From Avena insularis (lineage: Eukaryota > Streptophyta > Magnoliopsida > Poales > Poaceae), in NCBI GenBank assembly GCA_023614405.1, contig CM042689.1, positions 324,353,305 through 324,417,304 on the forward strand: DNA of 64,000 bases, given 5' to 3'. Shown here piece after piece: positions 22,384 to 33,428 of the stretch. Made by a program: the position numbers and the translations under genes. Within the stretch, counting starts at the first letter, position 1. Every line of letters starts with the position of its first letter. The notes beneath the pieces were generated by a model, which was given only the letters and a program-made list of their open reading frames with translations, ran no database searches and was not told the DNA's origin.

Positions 22384-23889
22384 TGATACGCCCAATTTGC
22401 ATCACCATTCTATATCATAATTTACCTCTATTCATTGATATTTGTCTTATTATGAGGTATTACTTATGGCTTTTCATCTGTTTATGCATGTTGGATGATT
22501 CTTGGAGGATGGACTGCCGGAGTCTGGATTCTGATGGAAAAGAAGGCGTTTCGGTGCAATTTCGCAAAGATCAGAAAAATACCAGAAAAATATGGAAAGA
22601 TATTATTTTACCAGAAGATGAAGGAAGCCAGAAGGAGGGACGAAGTGGGGCGTCAGGGGGCCCAGACCCCCTAGGCGTGGGCCCACCTGACCCCGCGCCT
22701 AGGGCAGGTGTGGCCCACCTGCCCGGCCTACGACTACGCCCCTTTGCCTATATCTTCCCTTCGAAACCCTAAGGCTTGGGGAGTGACCATAGATAGATTT
22801 CCTCTGCCTCTAGGGGGCGGCAAACATCGAGAGAGAAAGATCTCTCCGGCAGACAGATTTCTGCCGGGGGAATTCCTTCCCGAAGAGGGGAGACCGTATC
22901 CATCAACACCGTCATCAATCTAGGCTTCATCGGGATCATCATCATCATCCACACCATCATATCCACCAGCACCATCATCACCACTCCGTCCTGCTGTAAC
23001 AATTGTGTTGGATATTGCTTTAGTTCTTAGGGGAAACTTTCCCGGTGTTGATTACTATTGTAGTTGATGCTTGTGAGTGGAACCATTGGATTATTGTTTA
23101 TGTTCAGATTGTTATCCATTACCATATCATCTTTGATCTTGATCCATATGATGTCTTGTGAGTAGTTCGTTTAGTTCTTGAGGACATGGGAGAAGTCATG
23201 TTGTTAGTAGTGAATCAGTGATGAGTTATTATTCAATGGTTTAGTATTTAAGTTGTGGTGCTATTATTCTAGTGGTGTCATGTGAACGTCAACTACATGA
23301 TACTTCACCATTTATGGGCCTAGGGGGATGCATTGTGTATTTGGCTACTAATTGTGGGGTTGCCGGAGTGACAGAAACCTGAACCCCCATTAGGACACCT
23401 TTGCACAAGGGAGCGTAGGATCTCAGAGTTTAAGGTTGTGGTTAGATTTATATCTTAATTACTTTCCTGTAGTTACAGATGTTTGCAGGGGGTTTAATCA
23501 CAAGTATCTATTAGCCCTAGGAAGGGCGGTATGTTAGCACAGGTTCACCCACACAACACTTACAAACACCAAAGAAGAGTACTCAGCTATTTGAAGCGAA
23601 AGCACTTGACAGAATTCCCATGTGTCCTCGAGAACGTTTGGTCCTTATAAGAATTTCCACCGGCTTGTCCTTTGCTAAGAAAGGATTGGGCCACTTGCTC
23701 CATCTGTTACATTTACATTTGCTCCTTGTTTTGTTGCCTTGTCAGAAAACCACTAAAAATCCATTTGCTAAGTATTCACAGGGATTTCCTGCTCCATACC
23801 ACTATTCAGCACCTTCTGCTCCTCGTTGGGATCGACACTCCTATTTATCGAAAGTACTACGATACACCCCCTATACTTGTGGGTCATCA
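22384..23889 (+). repeat. 3' LTR of plus-strand Gypsy element (1506 bp)
   Basis: It begins TGATACGCCCAATTTGCATC after the polypurine tract and ends CTATACTTGTGGGTCATCA, sharing its final phrase with the minus-strand Gypsy LTR at 17587. The two LTRs therefore belong to related families, though their starts differ. A GC-rich segment at 22650-22745 and a run of ATC/CACC triplets at 22930-22985 lie inside. Frames crossing it, such as 23620-24366, join LTR to downstream DNA and are not genes. The next five bases (CAACG) would be the target duplication. Confidence 0.9.
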
Positions 23890-26098
23890 CAACGTAGCTA
23901 CGGTCCAGATATTCCTCTGGCTGACCGAGAAGGCACGCACCCGGACTTCATCGATGGGGCCGTCGCCGAAGCCATCGCATGGAGGTCCCAAGCCATCCTC
24001 CCCTCCAACGATGAATCCTCCCACGCTGTAAGGCGGATAGAGTGGCTCGTCGAGACGGGTCTGACCGGCTTGGACCTAGCAATGTGCTGGTTTGTAAGGC
24101 GGATTTGGCCTTTACAACATTGTGAAAAGTTGATGTGTCAGTACATAAAGGATAGGAAAGATACCCTCCGGATTTCCGAGGATAACTTTTCTAGTGACTC
24201 CATCAAGCTTCGCCTCAAGGACATCATCAAGTTAAAGGACCGGAAACATGGCTTCACCATCACCTATGACATGTTCGAGGACGACAAGTGCCTAAAGGTA
24301 ATTTCATTCTTTGTACTGCTTCGACTATACTCCAATTTTTCGCCTTTAATACATCTGTCCATCTAACACTATGATCACTTAACAACTGGGGGACTTGGAG
24401 GAGACCGACATTGCTTCCAAAGTTTATGACCTCCAAGATGAAGGATGTCACTGTCGTGTCCGGCGACGATGTCCCGGTGATGCGAAAGCGGAAGAGCTCC
24501 ACCTATGACACTTCTGTCGGAGGCAAGAATAAGAAGAGGGAGAGTGGAGTCTCCAAGAAATCCACCGCCTCTCTAGAGGCAGAGAAAAGAAAGTTAGTTG
24601 GCATCCCTTTAACCAAGGCGTCAACTATAGTGTAAGTTTTTTTTCCTCCGACTTTCTCGCTTGCATTTATTCTTCCTGTACTTATATTTTTGTCATTTTG
24701 TACGTTTCAGGAAAAAGTCCAGTTTGAGTTTGAACAAGACCTCCAAGACTGTTGGGGCTTCTAAACATATTCGTGATATGCTGACCCAAGCTTCTCCATC
24801 CATCGCTCCTCCTACTCCTGTTGTCTAGCCCTCTACCGCCCCTAGCGGATCTCCGACTACGGCAATGTTTGATCCCTTCGTCATGGAGGTGGACAATACT
24901 CCTTCGCACGAGATCCCAGACGTAATAGAGATGGTAGTCCTTTCCGGCGGCCAGGCGATGCAGGAGAGAACCTCCTCCCAAGTGGCTGAATCTCCGGCTA
25001 AGGAGGCCCACTAAAAGAGGGAAGGAGCTGCTGGTGGAAAGCGGATCTGCGGCGACCATGAGCCAGACGGAGGCCTCCAAGCCTATAAGCCCGACAATTG
25101 TTCCAAGGGCGTCTGCCTCGACTCCTGGTGCATCGCCAACTTCCCCGACATATGGTCTTGAGAAACCTCTCAAGTAAGCAGAGATCCTCCGGTTAAACAC
25201 AGTTGCCTTTGGCAAACTATACTCAGAGGCCGCCAACAACCTCAAGATCATTGCCTTCGTAAGTTTTTTATGCTTTTACATTTCACATATAATATCCCAC
25301 TATAGCCCCCCGAGGACTTAGACGGAAAACCATAAGTCTTTCGGTCTGAGTGCTCTAAGAGTGACTAAGTAAGAAACTTTGTACTGTAGCCCCCAAGTAT
25401 GTAGTTTGAATGAATAATTCCAACTAGATACTTTCAGAGTAGCATACTCAGTGTTTGCAAATTTTAATATTGTAGCCCCTAAGCCTCTAGTTGAAACAAA
25501 GATAGTTCCGACTAGATGCTTAAAAAGGACTAAGCATAGCTTTGAGTTAAAACTCGCACTGTAGCCCCCGAGCCTCTAGGCAGAACTAAAAAATTCCGAC
25601 TAGATGCTCCAAGTAGACTAAGTACTTCTTTTTTTGTAGAATGAGAAAGCCCGAAAGGTCTCCGCCAATGAGAAGTTCGCCAAGATCCGCAAGGAGCTGG
25701 AAGCTGGAAAGGGAAAACTGCCTTCTTGAAGGAACAAATCACCAAAAACATGAGTATGTTTTCTTTTTAGTTTCCTTCTCAACTTGGTATTGTGCTTTCA
25801 TCTTTCGACTACTCATTATGCTTTGTCATTTCTCTGACTTGCAGGAGTTGTTGCTAAAGCCAAAGACATTATCGAGCAACCCAAGCATATCCAAGATCTC
25901 GATAGTGAAAATAAAATTTTAAAGCATGAGAGGGATGATACGCTTAAAATGCACGAGGAGGCGTTGGCGGCTGTGCAAGAATCTGCCAACACGAAGATCA
26001 ATCGCCTGAAAGAAGAAATTGAGACCCTCAAGGAGTAGAAGAAAGTTGTCGATGAGCAAAATGTGCGGGGCTTTGAGGCGTACATGATTCTTTGAGAG
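23890..26098 (+). pseudogene. Gypsy-type transposon ORF, multi-exon, decayed
   Basis: This is the remains of a protein like the 'putative gypsy type transposon' ORFs (Transposase_28-like) of cereal genomes. Piece one (about 23896-24297) contains WRSQAILPSNDES, RRIEWLVETGLTGLDLAMCWF and MCQYIKDRKDTLRISEDNF, then a plausible donor AAG|GTAATT. Piece two (24396-24632) is basic and nuclear-signal-like (MRKRKSS, GGKNKKRE). Piece three follows an acceptor at 24710 (RKKSSLSLNKTS) and stops at 24826. Pieces at 25640-25740 and 25845-26040 are Lys/Glu-rich coiled coil (INRLKEEIETLKE) with in-frame stops. The 5' end is cut off by the Gypsy LTR at 23889. I infer the exon pattern from frame and splice-like sites. 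What the intact protein does is not known to me. Confidence 0.6.
25302..25630. repeat. Degenerate tandem repeat in an intron-like interval, four units of about 85-90 bp
   Basis: Units begin near 25302, 25387, 25473 and 25562 with TGTAGCCCC(C/T). They share phrases such as GAGCCTCTAG..., TTCCGACTAGATGCT and GACTAAG. The array sits between two coding-like pieces of the decayed gypsy-type ORF. Confidence 0.7.
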
Positions 26099-26688
26099 CA
26101 AGGGGCCCTCAAGTGAATGAGGGGTAAATGAAGATCTGTCTTGGTGAAGCTATAGATCAAGGCCTCCTCCTTCGATTCTCCAAAGATCAACGACTTTGGA
26201 TGGTTGGATGAAGAGATCTTGGTGATTTGGTGGCTCAAATGGTGGGGGTCTTCTTTGCTGGAACGAGCAGCTTCAAAAGGTGGAAGAAGGGGCCTTTATA
26301 TAGGCCCCCTGGAAATGTAGCCGTTGGAAGTCACTTGACCCGGATAGTCCGGCAAAACTCACCTAGTCCGGCCTGGCCGGACGCTCCAGCCAAACCCAAC
26401 CGAACACTCCGGTCTGGCAAAGTTTTTGGCCAGAGTCCGCGCAGTGTTCAGATAGAGTTCGATATAGCATACAGAACGTCCGCACTGGTTGAAGAAATCT
26501 TGCCGAGCCCCGAGGGCCGGACACTCCGACAGATACCAGCCGGACATTTCAGCTGGGCCGGACACTCCGGCCCACATCTGCCGAACAGTCCTGCAGGATA
26601 TATCCTAAAATATTTAGCAGCAAATTAAACCTATCCAAGTGTTGTCAACAAACATCAAAATAATATGAAGGGCATAAATGCCTTTTCA
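26099..26688 (-). repeat. Truncated Copia-type LTR
   Basis: The right end, GAAGGGCATAAATGCCTTTTCA, matches the outer end of the LTR at 766-3303 (GGGGGCATACATGCCCTTTCA), so this is a related LTR in the same orientation with its inner part missing. It contains a TATA-like GCCTTTATATAGGCC at 26293 and a cluster of CCGGACACTCCGG-type motifs (26338-26590). The left limit is approximate, set by the end of coding-like sequence. Confidence 0.6.
26338..26590. repeat. Cluster of CCGGACACTCCGG-type motifs
   Basis: CCGGA.(A/G)CTCC(G/A)G or close variants recur about eight times in 250 bp (for example near 26340, 26367, 26378, 26404, 26518, 26538, 26556). It is analogous in position and style to the GGAAGTTCCGG cluster of the LTR at 766-3303, though the motif differs. 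Confidence 0.65.
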
Positions 26689-26863
26689 GTTCTTGTCAGT
26701 GATAAGACCGCATGATGTAGAAAATTAGAATAGCTATATTGTGGAGCTCTGACCAAATTGTATGATAAAGCTAAACTCAGCTTTTTGTTAGATTTATCTA
26801 AAGCAACATTATGCTACCCTTATTCGATTGATTGTTGGCATACACCACAATATACTTTGTGGG

Positions 26864-26933
26864 TGTGGGGGAGGGGGGGTGGGGGGGAGAGGAGGGGAGT
26901 GTGTGTGTGTGTGCACGCGTGTGTGTGTGGAGG
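26864..26933 (+). repeat. G-rich run followed by (GT)n microsatellite
   Basis: GGGTGTGGGGGAGGGGGGGTGGGGGGGAGAGGAGGGG-like DNA, with at least four runs of three or more G, passes into GTGTGTGTGTGTG...CGTGTGTGTGTGG. The first half could form a G-quadruplex on the plus strand. Confidence 0.75.
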
Positions 26934-26989
26934 GAATAGGTCTTTACCGGACTGCTACTTTATTATTTTTGGACTTGAATGGATTGATA

Positions 26990-27096
26990 CTCCATCCCAT
27001 CCATATTGCTCATCGCTGAAACAGATATATCTAGCACTAAAATATGCCTAAGTATATCTATTTTAGTGATAAATAATATAGATCTGAGGGAGGGAG
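26990..27096. mobile_element. Stowaway-like MITE (107 bp)
   Basis: It begins CTCCATCCCATCCATATT and ends in GGGAGGGAG, inverted ends of the Stowaway (Tc1/Mariner) type, flanked by TA at 26988-26989 and 27097-27098. The middle (AAACAGATATATCTAGCAC... TATCTATTTTAGTGATAA) is itself partly inverted. It has no coding capacity. Confidence 0.8.
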
Positions 27097-27635
27097 TACT
27101 TTGATACGGTAGCATCAGATGCGACCATTCATCCTCGTGCAATGGAGTAACGGTGGTGAAGTAGACGTCCTTGTGGTGTGGGAGGGGGGAGACGGTGATC
27201 CGACTAGGTTCGGTAAACTCAGCAACGGCTAATCAAATGGTTTTGGCATCGATATGCTTAGCTCGCTGCGCATGCTATACCTACATTATGAGACGTCTTG
27301 CACAGTATCTCTCAGTTATCTCAGTTATACATGTCGCACACTCTCCTCTTCGGGCAAAAAAAACCGTAGGACACACGATATTTAATATTGACAAATTAAC
27401 TACTCTCTTCTCCTTTTTTTGGGTAAAATTGGATCATATTAAGTATGGGATATTACAAGTTGCTCTAGTTCGCGCTCCTTAAGAACAACATCAGGATCCG
27501 AACCAAGCCACACCATAGTTCTACATTCCGTTCTCGCCTAATTAGCGAAACAGTGGCTAACCCTAACCTACACACGATCCACTTTTACAAAGTTGCACTC
27601 TCTATCACTACTGGCTAAACACTTAATATCTGAGA

Positions 27636-27917
27636 TTAAATGAGGATACGCGAATGGTCTTGTTGTTCCTTCAATACAGTCATGACCAAACGAGCACAGT
27701 CCGTATCAATGATTATTGGAAGCAGACTCTGCAAATAAGCGCAACCCTTCAAGACATGCTCACAGTTCTGCCTCCAGCGCATCATCACATATTTCCATGA
27801 ACCGTCAGGCCGAGAAGATGATACAACATCATCATGAAGAATCATACCAGTACCTGCCATACCACTCTTAAAGGAACCATCAATTATAAGTTTTACCCAT
27901 CCCTGCGACGGTAACAC
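27636..27917 (-). pseudogene. RNase H-like (RVT_3) fragment
   Basis: The minus-strand frame reads GWVKLIIDGSFKSGMAGTGMILHDD, the start of the plant RNase H-like domain (W-x-K-x-N-x-DGSF, GtGxILRDD) that occurs in LINE-type elements and related genes. The later IIIDTDCARLVMTVL corresponds to the IxxESDC strand, with Asp in place of the usual Glu. The middle is poorly conserved and only about 90 residues remain. No flanking reverse transcriptase is visible. It is probably the decayed tail of a non-LTR retrotransposon. Confidence 0.65.
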
Positions 27918-28196
27918 ACAGGGTTTATCAGGTCTGTTTTCTCCCTCCTTGCCGTGATCTAGGCCCTCGTCAGATCCACTGGTTGCTTGCCTTTGATAAT
28001 ATGATCCCGAGGGAGCTCATGCACATGATGCAAAGTACTTCGATAACTCAATAAGAACCTCTTGGACCCTTCCACCGACGGCAAGGGTTTTTATGCGTCA
28101 CCTTATATCTTGCATACCAAATTCTCTTCCATATTAATGTTCGAGGAAGTATAGTAAGTGTACGCCTTCCAAAAAACTATAGTAAGTGTACATGTA

Positions 28197-28327
28197 CTCC
28201 CTTCATCCAGAAATAACTGATTGGTTTTATATAAATTCGAATATATCTAGATGTATTTTAGTGTATAGATACGTTCGAATATAGACAAACCCAAACCAGT
28301 TATTCCTGACTAACTAGATGGAGAGAG
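28197..28327. mobile_element. Stowaway-like MITE (131 bp), copy 1
   Basis: CTCCCTTCATCCAGAAATAACTG at one end and CAGTTATTCCTG...AGATGGAGAGAG at the other form long inverted ends. TA flanks are at 28195-28196 and 28328-28329. It is duplicated with its surroundings at 28565-28695. Confidence 0.85.
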
Positions 28328-28564
28328 TATAAAAAATAATTAACTGCGAGTGCTAAACACATGATAATATGATCCCGAGGGAGCTCATGCACATGATGCA
28401 AAGTACTTCGATAACTCAATAAGAACCTCTTGGACCCTTCCACCGACGGCAAGGGTTTTTATGCGTCACCTTATATCTTGCATACCAAATTCTCTTCCAT
28501 ATTAATGTTCGAGGAAGTATAGTAAGTGTACGCCTTCCAAAAAACTATAGTAAGTGTACATGTA

Positions 28565-28695
28565 CTCCCTTCATCCAGAAATAACTGATTGGTTTTATAT
28601 AGATTCAAATATATCTAGATGTATTTTAGTGTATAGATACATTCGAATCTAGACAAACCCAAACCAGTTATTCCTGACTAACTAGATGGAGAGAG
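28565..28695. mobile_element. Stowaway-like MITE, copy 2
   Basis: Second copy of the 131-bp MITE, exactly 368 bp downstream of the first, carried by the tandem duplication rather than by an independent insertion. Confidence 0.85.
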
Positions 28696-28743
28696 TATAA
28701 AAAATAATTAGCTGCGAGTGCTAAACACTGCATACCGTGGCGT

Positions 28744-30140
28744 TGATACGTCGGAAAAGTATCTATAATTTTTTATGCTCCATGCTTGTTTAGTATCTAC
28801 TTTGCTTTATTTGTCCACACTTTGAGATGCTTTTTACATGTTTTCTGGTACTAACCTATTGACAAGTTGCAACAGTGTCAGATGCCTGTTTTCTGCTGTT
28901 TATGGTTTCAGAAAAGTTAGTAAAGAAATATTCTCGAAATTGGGCGGGACAGGACAAAGTCAATTACTTTCTGTGGAGAACAAGAAATCTAGAGGAGAGC
29001 CGGAGGGGCCGGCCAGAGGGGCCAGACCCACCCCAGGCGCTGGTGGGCCCCACCACGCGCCTGGCTAGGGCCTCAGTCTCCCCCTTCGCCTATAAGAATC
29101 CCTCGATGCAGAAACCCTGAGGATCCGATCAAAAATCCACGAAATTGTCTTTAGCCGCCGCCACCATCGTCCCTAGATCGGGGGGATCTGAAGTTCTTCT
29201 CGGCACCCTTTCGAAGGGGAGATCATCCCGAAGGCCTTCTCTCCGGTATGATGCATGAGTAGTTCCACTTTGAACTATGGGTCCATGTAGTAGCTAGATG
29301 GTTGTATCTCCTCCTTTGTGATTTCATGTATAGATCTTGTGAGCTCCGTTCATGATCAAGATCTAATCTATTTGTAATCATGCATGTTGTATTTGCAGGA
29401 ATCCGATGGATATTGAGATTATTATGTTAGTTTGATTAATGGTTTTGTCTTTATGATTCTATCATGTCTGTGTTGTTTATGATCTTGCACGCTCTCCGTT
29501 GTTAGTAGCCATCTTGGCCAAGTAGTTGCTAGTGACTCCAAGAGTGAGTATTTATGCTCGATAGTGGGTTCATGCCTCTAGTTTCCAAGGGAAATGACAA
29601 TAATCTCTTCGGTTGTAGATGTGATGTTGCTATTAGGGAGAAAACAATAGTTTTTTGTTCATGGAACATGTGGACTGTTTACCTTACACACTTTGCTTAA
29701 AGCAGTTGTCTGTTGCTTGCAACTTAATACTGGAGGGGATTCGGATGATAACCTGAAGGTGGACTTCTAGTCATAGATGCAGTTAGATGACGGTTTATGT
29801 ATCTTGTTGTATTGCTCAATCAACCTTATAGGATCTTTCTGATTAGTAATTGCATTGTTATGCCTTGCTCAGTTCCTGTAAATTGCCCTGCTGTAATTTG
29901 TTTACCCTTCATGTCATGTTGTTTATCTAAGGAGAGCATCTCTAGTGAACTATAAACTCCGGTCCAATCTTTACCATTGATACATCTTCCACTGTTATTA
30001 TTAACTTTCTGCAAACCACTATTACCTTCCACACCATATAGTTAACTCTTTGTTTTTTTATTAATTGCTTACACATCATCATTTTAGTCCATATGACATC
30101 TATGTTAGTATACCCCACTATGAACAGTCTTAATTGACCT
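28744..30140 (+). repeat. Gypsy-type LTR, 3' end not found
   Basis: It begins TGATACGTCGGAAAAGTATC like the Athila-like LTR starts elsewhere in the window. It has the expected GC-rich GGGGCCAGACCCACCCCAGGCG segment (29015-29040) followed by CGCCTATAAGAATCC, a TATA-like site. The usual ending (CTTGTGGGTCATCA) is not found, so the right limit is approximate and the element is truncated or divergent. No coding sequence lies in it. Confidence 0.6.
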
Positions 30141-30269
30141 ACAGGTTGCTCTCCGAGTAATCAGTATTGGGAGGAACGAACAAAAACACACACTGTTAAC
30201 CAGCACTAAACCAGCAACCGAAGCACCACGTGTCAACTCCTAGTGCATAGTGCAATAGTACTAGTAATA

Positions 30270-30484
30270 CTCCCTCTGTTTGGGATTATAGGTCCTGCGC
30301 GCATACCTAGGTTGTTAATTTGACTAACAAAACATAACTTATATATCACAAAAATTATACCGTTAGAAATTTTAGAGGTTATATTTTTTAATGATATAAT
30401 TTTTATGCTATACTATTTATGTTTTGTTGTTTAAATTGACAACCTAGTTATCCGCGCGGGATTTGTAATCCCAAACAGAGGGAG
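30270..30484. mobile_element. MITE with long inverted repeats (215 bp)
   Basis: Ends CTCCCTCTGTTTGGGATTA and TAATCCCAAACAGAGGGAG are perfect inverted repeats over 19 bases. Similarity continues inward (CCTAGGTTGTTAATTTGAC against AAATTGACAACCTAG) for about 60 bases. TA flanks at 30268-30269 and 30485-30486. The centre is AT-rich. It is a Stowaway-type element able to fold into a long hairpin. Confidence 0.9.
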
Positions 30485-31406
30485 TACCAAACACGCAACT
30501 TTCCGATGAACAGAGCTATGATTAGGACCGGAACACTAGCTTATTCTCCAGGCGCACTTCACACACACGCCCGCCCACCTGTAACAAATTTAACATACAG
30601 TACTACGTCAATGTCTGTTGGCCCGAATTAAATGAAAAAAACACGTCAATGTCTAAGACCGAAAAGCAAAAACAAAAAGGATCGCGTCACGCTGCTTGGC
30701 TTGACACACGGCACGGGGCCTACCAAAACTGCAAGCTATACTCCACGTTTTAGTTCAGCAGAAGTTTCATCTGTTGGCCTTGCCTTGGTCAGTCTGAATA
30801 ATCCACTGATCGAAATGATTCGCCTAATCTGGCAAAATTGTATGTCGTGTGGTTGCATTTCAGAATCCGATCCCTAATATTTAGAGTTAAAACAACTTAT
30901 CATTTACTCCTTTAAGAAACGTGGTTCCTAACCGAAGCTCTTGCACTTGCACTGATGTACATGCCTGTCCTCCCGTATCTGTAAATCTTGGCGAGAGATT
31001 AGTACTTGGGTCATATGTTACCAGGAGATTAATATTTATATTCCTTGATGATATGGGTCTGTAGCCTCCGGGCAGAACTTTTTGTATTTTTGGACCTTGC
31101 TCCTTCTTGTTCAATGAATTAAGGCAAATCTTTTGTCTTTCTTTCTAAAAAAGAATCTTGGCGAGAGGTTTAATTAGTTTGAAAGGTTCAGCGTAGTCTT
31201 GTGATATGTATTTCCTTCTTGAAGGATAAGTTTGTACTCTACTTAACTATATTCTCCGAGAATAATTTCCTTTTGCGTCCAAGCAAACTGCTTCAATATT
31301 TGCGGACGCGCCAAAAGTTTTTCTTGGAAAGGAAGATATATATACCGTCAGCTGAGGAATTACTCGATAGTAGCGTTCAACTTGCATGGATGTTGTTATC
31401 TAACTA
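30485..31406. other. Gene-free interval
   Basis: No supported gene. At 31070-31150 the phrase TTCAATGAATTAAGGCAAATC followed by a T-rich run resembles the 3' tail of a plant LINE, but no reverse transcriptase is readable next to it. Other open frames are short and featureless. Confidence 0.4.
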
Positions 31407-31505
31407 CTCCCTCCGTTTAGAAATATAAGATGTTTTAGGTTTATAAAGTAGATGTATCTAGACATATTTTAGTATATATATTCATTTGAACCTGTACACT
31501 AAAAC
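31407..31505 (+). mobile_element. Stowaway-like MITE, truncated
   Basis: It starts TA|CTCCCTCCGTTTAGAAATATAAG, the common Stowaway end of cereals, and continues with TAGATGTATCTAGACATATTTTAG. The matching inverted end is absent. The remainder blends into the left flank of the Mutator-like element. Confidence 0.65.
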
Positions 31506-31852
31506 ATGGAGTTGATAGCATAAAACTATCACTTTATATGTCAAATTTACCATTTCTTACCAGTCGCCCTCGAAATCGCAAAATAGTACCACATTTGAAT
31601 CTGATTGTAGCAATGTGCGCCGATCTGTCGTTGATAGCGAATCAACCTCGCTTAACACCCGAGGGCCCACCTGTCAGGGCCACGTGGCACGCGATAGACG
31701 CCGCCCCGACACGCCCGTCTAACGGTCGTTAACCGGCGTCGCTTTAGTGGGTCCCACCTCAGGGTGGACCTCAGTCTCCGTCCTCCCTACTGTCTTCTTC
31801 CCCGAGCTCGGTGTTGCGCCGTTGTCGCCGCTTGTCCGCCGCCGTCGTCGCC

Positions 31853-33168
31853 ATGCCTAGCTGGCATGACGGGTCCTCCTCCAGCGGGAGCATTTTAGAG
31901 GTAAGATTTCTCCATCTTGTTGGAATTAGGGTTTCGGCCGATTTGTGATTTCTTCGATTTCCCCAAATTCCCCTGGATTAAACTCGATTTTCTCTTCGAT
32001 TAGGAGTTCACTGCGCTTGACCATGCTCCCGCTACCACTGATGACCCAACATTTTATGGAATCGTCGATGATTTCTCTGAGCTGTGTCGTGGCCACAAGT
32101 TGCCACAGCGCAAATGTGTTGCATTCGAAGGGATCAATGCAGGCAGAAAGTTCTACCTGTGTCAAGTGGGGCATGTAAGTTTCCTTAACCAGAAATTTGG
32201 AATCATATCATCTGCTTAGTGACCAGAAAATGCTAATATGGAATCATCATCTGCTAATTAAAATGTAATGATGCAATCATCATCAGTTAGTACGGAATGA
32301 TTAGGAAATGTGTAATGCTTAGTGTCCAGAAAATGCAAGCATCAGTATATATGTTAATATAGAACATTTAGTGGACCTGAAATATTTAGTGGATAGAACA
32401 TCATCTTGTTCTTACATATTTAGTGGAATAATTGTGATGAGCCCAATATAATTGTTGTTGTTTTTGTTACAACAATAAGTTCATGAAATCATAAGTGTAT
32501 ACTGAAATCATAAGTATAGACTGAAATCATAAGTGTAGACTGATCTGGAACATATAGATAGTATAAGCACTGTTTTTATGCTATCAACTCAAGTGTAGAC
32601 TGATCTGGGACACTGTTTTTATCATTGTACAGCAGGTCAATAATTGTGGATTTCATAGTTGGATAGATTCAGAGTGGCCTGCCACAATGAAGAATGCATT
32701 GGCTAGGTTGTGGGAAATGTACAATGAAAGTAATAGTGCAAGAATTGAAGAGAGGTATGAGTCATCCAAGATGCTGAAGGATCTTGCTGAAGAGAAGGAA
32801 AAAGCTGTCAAGAAACATGCATGCCTTATTGCAGAAACTAACAAGTTTTTTGAGGAGACTGGAAGAAGGCTATGGAAGAAAACAGGAGGAGGATTTACAG
32901 TGAGGCTGAGCAGGAAGAACAGATGGAGAAGTACATTGCAGGGTTGAAGAATGAAGTGGAGGTGTACAAGCAAGGGAATGAAGAATTCAAGAATCTACTA
33001 AAAACCCAAGAAACAGTTTATAAGGAGAAGCAGAAGAAGTGGGAGGATGAAAAACAGGCTCTAAAAGAGGAGAAGTAAAAATTAGAGTACAGTCTGTTTG
33101 ATCTTTTCAATGCCATTGATAGTAACAAGGAGAAGATCAAGAGGATCAAAGCAATATGTGATGAGTAG
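31853..33168 (+). pseudogene. GRF-type zinc finger/coiled-coil protein of a MuDR-like element
   Basis: Three exons can be read: 31853-31900, 32004-32174 and from about 32633, all with GT/AG junctions. The product starts MPSWHDGSSSSG. It then has a GRF zinc finger spanning exons two and three: a Cys before VAFEG, G-I-N-A-G-R-K-F-Y-L-C, then N-N-C-G-F-H-S-W-I-D. GRF fingers bind nucleic acid in other proteins. A long Glu/Lys-rich coiled coil follows (about 32700-33160). A one-base shift near 32856 moves the frame, and an in-frame TAA at 33076-33078 precedes a further family-like tail ending at 33166-33168, so it is damaged. A GC-rich, CpG-rich leader (31620-31850) suggests a promoter. It faces the MURA transposase gene tail to tail, as mudrB faces mudrA in MuDR, but it is not mudrB-like. 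Whether it aids transposition is inference. Confidence 0.75.
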
Positions 33169-33428
33169 TGATGGAGTACATACCTAGTTTGTTGCCCATT
33201 TATGTAATGGATGTGTAAGAACACTTTTATATGTGTTGTGTAAGAACCTAGTTGTGTACCTGCTTAGTTTGTTAGGATGGATGTTAAACTTATTGTGGTA
33301 ATGGTTGTTAATATAGTAATGGATGTTGAACTTATTGTGGTAATTTGGTTCACTATATAAAAATTATGACTTATTGTGCTAATACTAGTAGCTTGTGTAG
33401 TTGGGATCTTTGTATGTCTAATGGATGT

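Larger units (their letters stand above)
27994..28728. repeat. Tandem duplication, two copies of 368 bp
   Basis: Copy one is 27994-28361 and copy two 28362-28728, starting TGATAATATGATCCCGAGG. They are nearly identical; differences I see include AAATTCG/AGATTCA and CGTTCGAATATAG/CATTCGAATCTAG. Each copy includes one Stowaway-like MITE, so the duplication happened after the MITE insertion. Confidence 0.93.

Noticed and set aside
23620..24366. Plus-strand open frame of 248 codons
   Set aside because: Its first 90 codons are Gypsy LTR sequence; only the part after 23890 is coding-like. Treating it as one gene would join an LTR to an interrupted ORF.
31501..31850. Left terminal inverted repeat of the MuDR-like element
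   Set aside because: The region looks right for it, but I could not find a complementary partner beyond 38372, so no boundary is claimed.
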